The position numbers and the translations under genes were made by a program. A stretch of 37,021 bases of DNA from Flavobacteriales bacterium. GTDB lineage: Bacteria > Bacteroidota > Bacteroidia > NS11-12g > UBA955. Location: NCBI GenBank assembly GCA_947463095.1, contig CANHRE010000020.1, positions 1 to 37,021 of the forward strand, written 5' to 3'. Of this stretch, positions 7,864 through 14,975 are shown piece by piece (positions within the stretch are counted from its first letter, which is position 1; every line of letters starts with the position of its first letter). The notes under the pieces were generated by a model. That model made no database searches. It worked only from the letters and a program-made list of their open reading frames with translations, and was not told the DNA's origin.

Positions 7864-10800
7864 TTAGCCGGCGGCGGCCTGGCTCATTTCCTCCAGCACA
7901 TACAGTGCCTGGTGCAGGTCTTCGACCAAACGTACCTGCAGGAACAGCATTTTTTCGGTTTGGCGCAGGTTAAATTTCTCGGGCTTACCGGCTACATATT
8001 GCAGCATCCTTTGAAAACGGTCGCTGGCGAACAATGGATGACCGGGATCGGCAGGGAAGAACAACTTCATACCACCCTTTCCCAGGGTAATTTTCTCCAG
8101 GCCGATTTCCTTACCGGCCCATTTCAGGCGCAAGGTATCCATCAGGCTGATAACCTCCTCGGGCAGTTTTCCGAAGCGGTCGCGCAGGTTGTCGCCGAAG
8201 TTGCGGAGGCCGGTTTCAGAATTTACCGCCGCCAGGTCATTATACAGGGCGAGTCGCTCGGAGATGCTGCTCACATACCATGGTGGGATGAGCATCTCGT
8301 AATCGGTTTCCACCACGCACTCGCGGCTGCCGGTTTCTTCGGGAAGGTCTCCGAACAGTGCTCCAAATTCTTCCTGCTTCAACTCACGAACGGCTTCATC
8401 CAGGATTTTGTGGTACATATCAAAACCCATGTCGGCAATGAAGCCGCTTTGCTCTGCACCCAGCAGGTTTCCTGCGCCGCGGATATCCAGGTCGCGCATG
8501 GCTACCTGAAAACCGGAACCCAGTTCGTTGAACTCTTCGATGGTACGCAGGCGTTTGCGGGCCTCATCGGTGAGTGAAGACATGGGCGGTGCCATCAGGT
8601 AGCAGAAGGCACGGGTATTGCTCCTGCCCACGCGGCCCCGCATCTGGTGCAGGTCGCTCAGTCCGAACATGTGGGCATTGTTGATGATGATGGTATTGGC
8701 GTTGGAAATATCCAGGCCGCTTTCAATAATGGTGGTGGCCACCAGCACATCGAAGTCGCCTTCGATGAAGCGCACCATCACCTGTTCTAGTTCTTCGCCA
8801 CCCATTTGTCCGTGTGCAATGGCCACCCGGGCACCCGGACAGGATTCCTCCACCACCCGGGCCATCTCGTGGATGTCCTTCACGCGCGAGTGGATGAAAA
8901 AGGCCTGACCTCCGCGGTTTAACTCTTCTGAAATAGCCTTTCCAATTAGTTCCTTGTTGAACACATGCAACTCTGTATGAACAGGCTGTCTGTTGGGCGG
9001 TGGGGTATTGATGATGCTTAGGTCACGAGCGCCCATCAGCGAGAAGTGCAGGGTGCGTGGAATGGGTGTGGCTGTAAGGGTCAGGGTATCTACATTCACC
9101 CTAAGTTCCTTCAGTTTTTCCTTGCTGGCTACACCGAATTTCTGTTCTTCGTCAATGATCATCAGGCCCAGGTCCTTGAACTGCACATCCTTACCCAGCA
9201 GGCGATGTGTGCCTATGATGATGTCAATTTTACCCTCTTTCAGCTTGAGGAGGGTTTCCTTTTGTTCGCGGGCACTTTTAAATCGGTTGAGGTAGGATAC
9301 GTTTACCGGAAAACCGCTGAATCGTTTCACGAAGGTTCGGTAATGCTGATGCGCCAGGATGGTGGTAGGAACGAGCATGGCCACCTGCTTGCCGTCGGTA
9401 GCTGCTTTAAAGGCTGCGCGCATGGCCACCTCGGTCTTGCCGAAGCCTACGTCACCACAAACCAGCCGATCCATGGGGTGTTCGGCCTGCATATCGCGTT
9501 TTACATCGTCGGTTGATTTTGCCTGATCTGGGGTGTCTTCATAAAAGAAGCTCGCTTCCAATTCCACCTGCAAGTAGCTGTCGGGGGCGAAGCTGAACCC
9601 GGGCTGCGCCTTTCTGCGTGCATACAGTGAAATCAGTTCTCGGGCGATATCCTTTACCTTTTTCTTGGTGTTCTTTTTCTGTCGCTCCCAGGTGGCGCTG
9701 CCCAGCTTATGCAATACCGGAGCAGTACCTTCTTTGCCGGAGTGTTTGGTGATTTTATGCAAGCTGTTCACACTCACATACAACTCATCGCCATCTTTAT
9801 AAACCAAACGAACAACTTCCTGCATCACCCCATTCATTTCCATGCGCTGCAGGCCTGCGAACTTACCTATGCCATGGTCAATATGGGTTACATAATCTCC
9901 CGGACTCAGGTTGCGCAGTTCCCTCAGGGTCATGGCGGTGCTGCTGCTGTAGCGCTGCCTGCTTCTGGGACGGTAGTATTTATCGAACAGTTGGTGTTCG
10001 GTAGTGAACGCCGCCGAGGCATCGGCATCGATAAATCCCTGAGAAAGACCGTGGTAAATTGGATGGAATTCAATGCCTGCATTCAAATCGGCGAAGATGG
10101 TATGCAGGCGTTCTATCTGCCTTGGGTTATCGCTAAAAACCAGGTTGTGAATGCCGGCTTCCTGGTTTTGCTTCATCCAGGCAATGAGCATATCAAAGTT
10201 GCGCTGGAACAGCGGCTGGGGCGACTGTTGAAAGCGTATAATAGTATTATGTTCGGGCCGTTCACTGCCAAAATCCAGGGTTTTAAACCGTTGACGCCAT
10301 CGCGAAAGGCTGCCGGGGGGCATATAATGCGCCGCGGGGGCTTCGGGTTTATCGGCTCCTTCCCCATTCAGGTGCTCCTGTAAGGCGGAAGTCCACAACT
10401 TCATCAACGAGGCTTCCTGAAGCACAGGATTGCGCATCCAAAGCAAAGTATCAGGATCGAGGTAATCGGCCAGTTCTACCTTATTGCGGGCAATTTCATC
10501 AGAACGGATATCAGGTATCAGCGTAAAGAACCCTATTTCTTTAATAGACAGTTGGGAACTGATATCGAAGGTGCGGATGCTTTCCACCTGGTTACCGTCC
10601 AGTTCTATACGATAGGGATGCTCATGAGCGAAGCTGAACAGGTCCATGATGCCGCCGCGCAGGCTGAACTGACCGGGTTCAAAAACAAAATCTTCCCGCA
10701 CGAAACCGTGTTCCTGCAGGTATTCCAGCAGGAAATCAAGATCGAGGTCTTGTCCTACACTAATTTCAATGGTGTTTTTCTGAAGTTCCTGTTCCTCAAT

Positions 10801-11190
10801 CACCAGTTCGGCGGCAGCAGAAGCATAGGTAACAAGAATCCGTGAGCGCTTTTTGCGCAGCAGGCTGATGGTTTCAGCTCGTTCCTGAACGGAACCAGCA
10901 TGGACTTGAGCAGGTTTAAATGGCCTCATGGCCGATTCCGGAAGGAACAGCACTGTTTCACCCGGCATCAGGTTTTCCAGGTCATTCTTAAAATACAGGG
11001 CATCTTCCCTTTGTTCCAGAATAACCAGTGCAGGCTTTTTATTCAGCGTAAGCAGCGAAGCCAGAATGAGTGCGGGACCGGCTCCACTCACCCCATCGAG
11101 GAAGATATCCCTTTCCTGGGGTAGCATCGCAGCCAACTGCTGAAGCGGCTTTATACGGCCATATTCAGATAATACGGTTTCAAGATTCAC
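7864..11190 (-). CDS. mfd: Transcription-repair coupling factor
   Basis: Mfd is a DNA translocase that displaces RNA polymerase stalled at lesions and recruits UvrA. The 1,108-aa protein shows the family order: a UvrB-like N-terminal region, the RNA-polymerase-interacting domain (GDYVTHIDHGIGKFAGL, about 431-447), then a RecG-like SF2 helicase with Walker A GDVGFGKTE (about 579-587), Walker B DEEQ (about 680-683), TLTATPIPRTL and the C-terminal helicase motifs (ATTIIESGLDI, QMRGRVGRS). It ends in the TRCF domain. The start is GTG, 22 bp after the lycopene cyclase stop. A perfect -7 box (TATTTTTG, 11204-11211) just upstream may give it its own transcript. Confidence 0.97.
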   Translation of the reverse strand: MNLETVLSEYGRIKPLQQLAAMLPQERDIFLDGVSGAGPALILASLLTLNKKPALVILEQREDALYFKNDLENLMPGETVLFLPESAMRPFKPAQVHAGSVQERAETISLLRKKRSRILVTYASAAAELVIEEQELQKNTIEISVGQDLDLDFLLEYLQEHGFVREDFVFEPGQFSLRGGIMDLFSFAHEHPYRIELDGNQVESIRTFDISSQLSIKEIGFFTLIPDIRSDEIARNKVELADYLDPDTLLWMRNPVLQEASLMKLWTSALQEHLNGEGADKPEAPAAHYMPPGSLSRWRQRFKTLDFGSERPEHNTIIRFQQSPQPLFQRNFDMLIAWMKQNQEAGIHNLVFSDNPRQIERLHTIFADLNAGIEFHPIYHGLSQGFIDADASAAFTTEHQLFDKYYRPRSRQRYSSSTAMTLRELRNLSPGDYVTHIDHGIGKFAGLQRMEMNGVMQEVVRLVYKDGDELYVSVNSLHKITKHSGKEGTAPVLHKLGSATWERQKKNTKKKVKDIARELISLYARRKAQPGFSFAPDSYLQVELEASFFYEDTPDQAKSTDDVKRDMQAEHPMDRLVCGDVGFGKTEVAMRAAFKAATDGKQVAMLVPTTILAHQHYRTFVKRFSGFPVNVSYLNRFKSAREQKETLLKLKEGKIDIIIGTHRLLGKDVQFKDLGLMIIDEEQKFGVASKEKLKELRVNVDTLTLTATPIPRTLHFSLMGARDLSIINTPPPNRQPVHTELHVFNKELIGKAISEELNRGGQAFFIHSRVKDIHEMARVVEESCPGARVAIAHGQMGGEELEQVMVRFIEGDFDVLVATTIIESGLDISNANTIIINNAHMFGLSDLHQMRGRVGRSNTRAFCYLMAPPMSSLTDEARKRLRTIEEFNELGSGFQVAMRDLDIRGAGNLLGAEQSGFIADMGFDMYHKILDEAVRELKQEEFGALFGDLPEETGSRECVVETDYEMLIPPWYVSSISERLALYNDLAAVNSETGLRNFGDNLRDRFGKLPEEVISLMDTLRLKWAGKEIGLEKITLGKGGMKLFFPADPGHPLFASDRFQRMLQYVAGKPEKFNLRQTEKMLFLQVRLVEDLHQALYVLEEMSQAAAG

Positions 11191-11203
11191 AGGACTCTGG
11201 CGT

Positions 11204-11211
11204 CAAAAATA
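11204..11211 (-). promoter_or_regulatory. Candidate -7 promoter element for mfd
   Basis: The minus strand reads TATTTTTG, an exact match to the Bacteroidota TAnnTTTG box, with the mfd GTG 13 bases beyond. No clear TTTG-like -33 box is seen at the usual spacing, so support is partial. Confidence 0.4.
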
Positions 11212-11212
11212 A

Positions 11213-11923
11213 TCAGGAGGTCGGAGCCGATTGCTTTGAGACCGCCGCTGAACCGGATGCGCTTTGCAGGCGTTCGTAAATGCCAACATTCATCAACATG
11301 CACAACATGTTATAGAAGAAATCTTCCACAGGGATGGTGCCAAGACGCTGCCCAATTTGTTCGGCGGGTTCATACCATACCACCGGCAAGGCCGTTAATA
11401 TGCCGTTCACAATCAACATAGGAACGATACAAACCAGCCAGGCCAGGTAGAAGTAGGACAAATACTTACTTCGCCACACCCATGTATGCATCAGCAGCAG
11501 AAACAGCAAGAGCAGCGCTGTTACTGCGGTGTAAAGCCTATCCGTATAAAACACCAGGGCCAGCACGAGCAACAGCATTACTGCGTTATGCAGCCACCTG
11601 TAGGTACGGCGAAATGGATCAGAAGGATAATAAACCTTGAGGCATTCATACACAAAAACACAGGCATAAGGAACAACCAGGAAAAACGTTACTTCTTCCA
11701 GAGGCAGGTTGGCCAGATAGGCACCTGTGATGTATGCCGGGGTAAAGCCCCATACCCCCCACAGGGTGAACAGGTAATCCCAGACAAGGAAAAAAGCAGC
11801 CACCAGCAACATGGCCGGAAAGAGGAATTTCCATTTACGCCAGAAGGAAACCTTCTTGTCAAAACTCAACAACAGAGGGAACAAAATGGTTCCTATGTCC
11901 AACAGCAAATAGGTGGATTTCAT
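11213..11923 (-). CDS. Lycopene cyclase domain protein (CrtYc/d type, both halves fused)
   Basis: This 236-aa integral membrane protein has about seven hydrophobic segments. The signature appears twice: PLEEVTFFLVVPY (74-86) and IPVEDFFYNMLC (197-208). This is the arrangement of a fused CrtYc-CrtYd cyclase, in which the paired acidic residues (Glu76/77 and Glu200/Asp201) are thought to act in ring closure. The enzyme would form beta-ionone ends on lycopene, a step in making beta-carotene or zeaxanthin-type pigments of Bacteroidota. The extreme C-terminus is low-complexity Ser/Ala and not conserved in character. No other carotenoid gene lies in the window. It sits upstream of mfd on the same strand and downstream of a terminator ending the sigma-factor transcript. 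Confidence 0.88.
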   Translation of the reverse strand: MKSTYLLLDIGTILFPLLLSFDKKVSFWRKWKFLFPAMLLVAAFFLVWDYLFTLWGVWGFTPAYITGAYLANLPLEEVTFFLVVPYACVFVYECLKVYYPSDPFRRTYRWLHNAVMLLLVLALVFYTDRLYTAVTALLLLFLLLMHTWVWRSKYLSYFYLAWLVCIVPMLIVNGILTALPVVWYEPAEQIGQRLGTIPVEDFFYNMLCMLMNVGIYERLQSASGSAAVSKQSAPTS

Positions 11924-11938
11924 GACCGCTGCAAATAA

Positions 11939-11963
11939 AAACAGGGGAGCCCCTCCCCTGTTT
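11939..11963 (-). terminator. Intrinsic terminator of the sigma-factor gene
   Basis: An 11-bp perfect stem (11939-11949 with 11953-11963) closes a 3-nt loop. On the minus strand it is followed by further Ts (TTATTTGC). It lies 21 bp beyond the sigma-factor stop and separates that transcript from the lycopene cyclase gene. Confidence 0.85.
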
Positions 11964-11984
11964 GCCTCTTTTGTAAAAAAAGTA

Positions 11985-12518
11985 TCAAGCCTTTTTGCGG
12001 TCGTAGCCGAAAGATTCTCCGTAGGAATACAGTTTCTTCCTAAGAATCCTTCTTGCCACGAAAATTCTGGTTTTTACAGTACCGATTGGAATACCCAGTT
12101 CCTCTGCGATTTCATGGTATTTGTACCCCTCCACATTCATGGTAAAGGTTACCTTCAATTCAATGGGTAGGTCTTCAATGGCTACTTCAAGGTCGTGACG
12201 GATAAATTTCAACTCGGCAACATTATCGGCGCGATGAGCAGGAATGTCGAGGAAATATCCATTATCGGTGGAGTCGAGGAAGGTATTTCTTTTGATGTCG
12301 CGGCGGTACTTATTGATGAAGCTGTTCTTCATGATGGTGTACAACCAACCGCGAAGATTCGTTCCTTCTTCAAATTTATCCATGTACCGGATGGCCTTCA
12401 ACATGGTTTCCTGCACCAAATCTCCGGCATCTTCGTCGTTACGGGTTAGCGACAGCGCAAAGTGCCTCAATGGCAACAATTCGCAGGCAACCATTTTATC
12501 AAAGTCCACTTTTGTCAT
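11985..12518 (-). CDS. ECF-type RNA polymerase sigma factor
   Basis: A 177-aa sigma-70 family protein of the extracytoplasmic-function group. Region 2 is visible in LRHFALSLTRNDEDAGDLVQ and in the -10 recognition stretch AIRYMDKFEEGTNLRGWLYT. Region 4 is DLPIELKVTFTMNVEGYKYH with the helix-turn-helix EIAEELGIPIGTVKTRIFVA. The start at 12518 (MTKVDFDKMV) fits the family N-terminus; 12524 is equally possible. A start at 12572 would lie upstream of the predicted promoter. No anti-sigma gene is adjacent, so the control mechanism is not evident. It is transcribed alone: promoter at 12540-12570, terminator at 11939-11963. Confidence 0.93.
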   Translation of the reverse strand: MTKVDFDKMVACELLPLRHFALSLTRNDEDAGDLVQETMLKAIRYMDKFEEGTNLRGWLYTIMKNSFINKYRRDIKRNTFLDSTDNGYFLDIPAHRADNVAELKFIRHDLEVAIEDLPIELKVTFTMNVEGYKYHEIAEELGIPIGTVKTRIFVARRILRKKLYSYGESFGYDRKKA

Positions 12519-12539
12519 AACCATTTGTTCTTGATATTT

Positions 12540-12570
12540 CAAAGTTGACAATAAGTATTCCCGGCTCAAC
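12540..12570 (-). promoter_or_regulatory. Promoter of the sigma-factor gene
   Basis: On the minus strand: GTTG-N19-CAACTTTG, close to the Bacteroidota consensus TTTG-N19..21-TAnnTTTG (one mismatch in each box). The predicted start of transcription is about 10-17 nt before the ATGs at 12524 and 12518, which argues against the upstream ATG at 12572. Confidence 0.5.
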
Positions 12571-12635
12571 ACATTTTTGTTTAAGAAGTTAATATAAAAA
12601 GTTAAACAATTGCTAATATGTTGATTTTCAACACT

Positions 12636-13076
12636 TTACTCAAATAAATATTGCTGATATTTTTTTCTGCGGGCGGTGAACATGGCGCGAAACAAGGGAT
12701 AGCAAATCCAATCGAGTAAAGAAGAGCCTGTGTGAAAAGACACGATGTCAATAATCACCGCTCCTGTTCCGGATTTTCTGACAACATGACGGTGTTTCCA
12801 GAATTTCAGCGGGAAGGGCAGTTGAATACCCACATCTTCGAACCAGAATGAGCCGGGAGTGCTGCCGGCGGCAATCACTTTGCCTTCCCAGCGTGCGCTG
12901 AAGGGCTTAGTACCCAGCTGCATGGTGAAACAATCGCCTGGCTGCTGGCCGTCGTATTTAAGGATACGGAGGTTCATCCAGGCTGGGCTCAGTGCCTCGA
13001 GCAATTGTTGATTAAACCCTGTTACAACCTTTGAGTAAGGCACTTTTACAGAACTTGAAACAAAGATTTTCCTCAT
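12636..13076 (-). CDS. SRPBCC-family (START-like) ligand-binding protein
   Basis: A 146-aa protein starting MRKIFVSSSVKVPYSKVVTG. Its size, the alternating strand pattern and the ending (FHTGSSLLDWICYPLFRAMF followed by ARRKKYQQYLFE) fit the SRPBCC superfamily, small proteins with a deep hydrophobic pocket. Proteins of this Bacteroidota type are usually annotated only as SRPBCC family or hypothetical, and no ligand can be named. I chose the start at 13076 because an upstream in-frame ATG at 13232 lies inside the divergent pterin synthase gene. It is divergent from 13120, with 43 bp between the starts, and a TTTG box six bases before the ATG. Confidence 0.75.
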   Translation of the reverse strand: MRKIFVSSSVKVPYSKVVTGFNQQLLEALSPAWMNLRILKYDGQQPGDCFTMQLGTKPFSARWEGKVIAAGSTPGSFWFEDVGIQLPFPLKFWKHRHVVRKSGTGAVIIDIVSFHTGSSLLDWICYPLFRAMFTARRKKYQQYLFE

Positions 13077-13096
13077 AGGAAACAAACCTTTCGGAA

Positions 13097-13104
13097 TAGA
13101 TTTG
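13097..13104 (+). promoter_or_regulatory. Candidate -7 element for the pterin operon
   Basis: TAGATTTG matches TAnnTTTG exactly and ends 15 bases before the ATG at 13120. No TTTG-like -33 box is visible at 19-21 bp spacing. Confidence 0.4.
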
Positions 13105-13119
13105 GTTTCTAAATACCGG

Positions 13120-13530
13120 ATGAAAGTATCTGTATTTCGCACAGCCCACTTTAATGCAGCGCACCGCCTGCACGTTCCCGCCTGGTCGGACGAGGAGAAC
13201 AAGGCATTTTTCGGCCTGTGCAACCATCCCAACTACCATGGCCATAATTATGAGGTGGAAGTGATGGTGCGTGGGGATCTGGACCCGTTAAGCGGATATG
13301 TGATGGATATGAAGGTGCTCAAGGATTTGATGGATGAAGAATTTATCCAGCTTTGGGATCACCGCAACCTGAATCTGGATACTGAAGACTTCAGAAATCT
13401 GAACCCGACTGCCGAGAATATTGCGGTGGTTATTTGGCACAAGTTGCGCAAGCGCATCGATCTGCGGTTCGATCTTTGCATACGTTTATACGAAACACCC
13501 AGAAACTACGTCGAATACGATGGACAATAA
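13120..13530 (+). CDS. 6-pyruvoyl-tetrahydropterin synthase / QueD family
   Basis: This 136-aa enzyme belongs to the PTPS/QueD family, which acts on 7,8-dihydroneopterin triphosphate, the product of FolE. The zinc ligands are clear: His15 (FNAAHRL) and His40/His42 (PNYHGHNYEVEV). The catalytic Cys34 (GLCNHPN), Asp80-His81 (LWDHRNLN) and Glu125 (RLYETPRNYVEY) are also present. The Cys-x5-His-Gly-His spacing resembles the pyruvoyl-tetrahydropterin synthase of biopterin pathways as much as bacterial QueD, so I leave out the symbol. The start is the ATG at 13120; an upstream TTG at 13102 overlaps the -7 box. Its stop overlaps folE by 11 bp, so the two are translationally linked and act in sequence. 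Confidence 0.9.
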   Translation: MKVSVFRTAHFNAAHRLHVPAWSDEENKAFFGLCNHPNYHGHNYEVEVMVRGDLDPLSGYVMDMKVLKDLMDEEFIQLWDHRNLNLDTEDFRNLNPTAENIAVVIWHKLRKRIDLRFDLCIRLYETPRNYVEYDGQ

Positions 13531-14191
13531 ACACCTGAAAGATTTGGAAACACTTGGCGACGACCATTTAGGTTCCAGCGCAGAAACTCCGCTAAGGGCT
13601 GATGCCTTTGCGATTGATGATGCGCTTAAAATTGAATTGATTGCCAAGCATTTCCGTGAAATCATGCATATTCTTGGGCTTGACTTGGAAGATGAAAGTT
13701 TGAAAGGCACACCGATGCGTGTGGCGAAGATGTATGTGATGGAACAGTTTAAAGGACTGGACCCACGGAATATCCCGGCAGCTACCTTGTTCACCAACAA
13801 TTTTAAATATCAGGAGATGTTGGTAGAACGCGATATCAACTTCCACAGCACCTGCGAGCACCATTTTGTGCCCATCATGGGCAAAGCCCATTTGGCTTAC
13901 ATCAGCAGCGGCAAAGTAATTGGCCTGAGCAAGCTGAACCGCATTGTTGATTACTATGCGAAAAGACCTCAGGTTCAGGAGCGCATGACCGTGCAAATCG
14001 CGCAGCACTTAAAAGACGTGCTTGAAACTGATGATGTGGCTGTGGTGCTGGACGCCTCCCATCTATGTGTAGCCAGCAGAGGCATTAAAGACGTTACTGC
14101 CTCTACGGTAACCGCTTCCTATCATGGCAAATTCCATGACCAGGCTGTACGAAGCGAATTCCTGAGGTATCTGGGATTGAACGCTGACTAA
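13520..14191 (+). CDS. folE: GTP cyclohydrolase I
   Basis: FolE converts GTP to 7,8-dihydroneopterin triphosphate, the entry step for folate, biopterin and queuosine pathways. The 223-aa protein has the zinc-binding pair Cys112/His115 (STCEHHFVPI) and Cys183 (ASHLCVASRG), plus family motifs GTPMRVAKMY and KVIGLSKLNRIVDYYAKRPQ. The start is the ATG at 13520, overlapping the preceding pterin synthase stop by 11 bp. A bidirectional terminator follows at 14217-14249. The N-terminal 30 residues are polar and not conserved. Confidence 0.96.
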   Translation: MDNKHLKDLETLGDDHLGSSAETPLRADAFAIDDALKIELIAKHFREIMHILGLDLEDESLKGTPMRVAKMYVMEQFKGLDPRNIPAATLFTNNFKYQEMLVERDINFHSTCEHHFVPIMGKAHLAYISSGKVIGLSKLNRIVDYYAKRPQVQERMTVQIAQHLKDVLETDDVAVVLDASHLCVASRGIKDVTASTVTASYHGKFHDQAVRSEFLRYLGLNAD

Positions 14192-14216
14192 GCCCTTGGC
14201 AACGCATCAGCCAAAC

Positions 14217-14249
14217 AAAAAAAGGCTACACATGGTGTAGCCTTTTTTT
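14217..14249. terminator. Bidirectional intrinsic terminator (folE / yceI)
   Basis: An 8-bp perfect stem GGCTACAC/GTGTAGCC (14224-14231 with 14235-14242) has a 3-nt loop and is flanked by a run of As on the left and seven Ts on the right. It can therefore end both the + transcript from folE and the - transcript that finishes with the YceI gene at 14271. Confidence 0.92.
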
Positions 14250-14270
14250 GTTATGTGGTATGCCGGTTGA

Positions 14271-14954
14271 TTACTTCAGCGCAGTGATGTTGAAGCTGAT
14301 CTCCATTTCCTTCTTCACCACACCGTCCTTGATTTTCAGGATCAGCTTTTCACCAAGACCAGCTTGTTCGCGCTTGTAGTTCACACCCCAGTCAAGACGA
14401 TTGATCACCACCTTGCCTTCAGTGCTCACCTGATTACCGTTCACCACTACCTTAGCAGGGAAAGCAATGTTTCTGGTTACGTTCTTCAGGGTAAGGTTCC
14501 CTTCAATGATGCTGTTATTGCCAACGGAATCGGCAGGAACAGCAGCAACTCCGGTTAGTTCAAACACCGCTTCAGGGAATTTGCTCACAGCAAAGAAGTC
14601 GGTATCGCTAAGGTGCTTAATAAGATTTTTGTTTTTCTCAGCATCGGTGAGATCCTGACACTTTATGGAGTTCATGTCCATGGTAAACTTACCGGCTTTC
14701 AGGGTAGAACCTTCAAGCATCAGCATACCGGATTTTATGTTCAGGGTACCGAAATGCTCATAGCCTAGTGAGTTAAATCCTTTCCACTGCACAGTGCTTT
14801 TGGTTACATCAACCTGATAATTTTGAGCGCCTGTGCCGGCCTTAGCGGCTGAATCGGCGTCTTTACTTTCGGTTGACTTTACGCCGCCTCCGCAAGAAGC
14901 CAGCATGATGGCTGAAGCCAAAAAAATGGAAGTTTTTACTGTAATGTGTTTCAT
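14271..14954 (-). CDS. YceI-family lipoprotein
   Basis: A 227-aa secreted lipoprotein. The N-terminus MKHITVKTSIFLASAIMLAS followed by Cys is a lipobox signal peptide, then a low-complexity linker (GGGVKSTESKDADSAAKAG). The rest is a YceI domain, a lipocalin-like barrel that binds isoprenoid or other lipid chains. Typical elements are VDVTKSTVQWKGFNSLGYEH near the start, GKFTMDMNSIKCQDL, and VVINRLDWGVNYKREQAGLG. The start is chosen at 14954, which begins the signal peptide. It lies 21 bp after the PaaN-like gene stop on the same strand and is probably co-transcribed with it. The ligand is unknown. Confidence 0.92.
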   Translation of the reverse strand: MKHITVKTSIFLASAIMLASCGGGVKSTESKDADSAAKAGTGAQNYQVDVTKSTVQWKGFNSLGYEHFGTLNIKSGMLMLEGSTLKAGKFTMDMNSIKCQDLTDAEKNKNLIKHLSDTDFFAVSKFPEAVFELTGVAAVPADSVGNNSIIEGNLTLKNVTRNIAFPAKVVVNGNQVSTEGKVVINRLDWGVNYKREQAGLGEKLILKIKDGVVKKEMEISFNITALK

Positions 14955-14975
14955 GATAAGCATAGTTAACAATAC

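Noticed and set aside
9046-10845. Long open frames antisense to mfd (up to 224 codons)
   Set aside because: Shadow frames of a clear, conserved gene; no promoter or recognisable protein features.
12573-12635. 6-bp perfect hairpin TGTTGA/TCAACA (12619-12633) between the SRPBCC and sigma-factor genes
   Set aside because: No T-run on the minus strand after it and a very short stem, so a terminator cannot be claimed.
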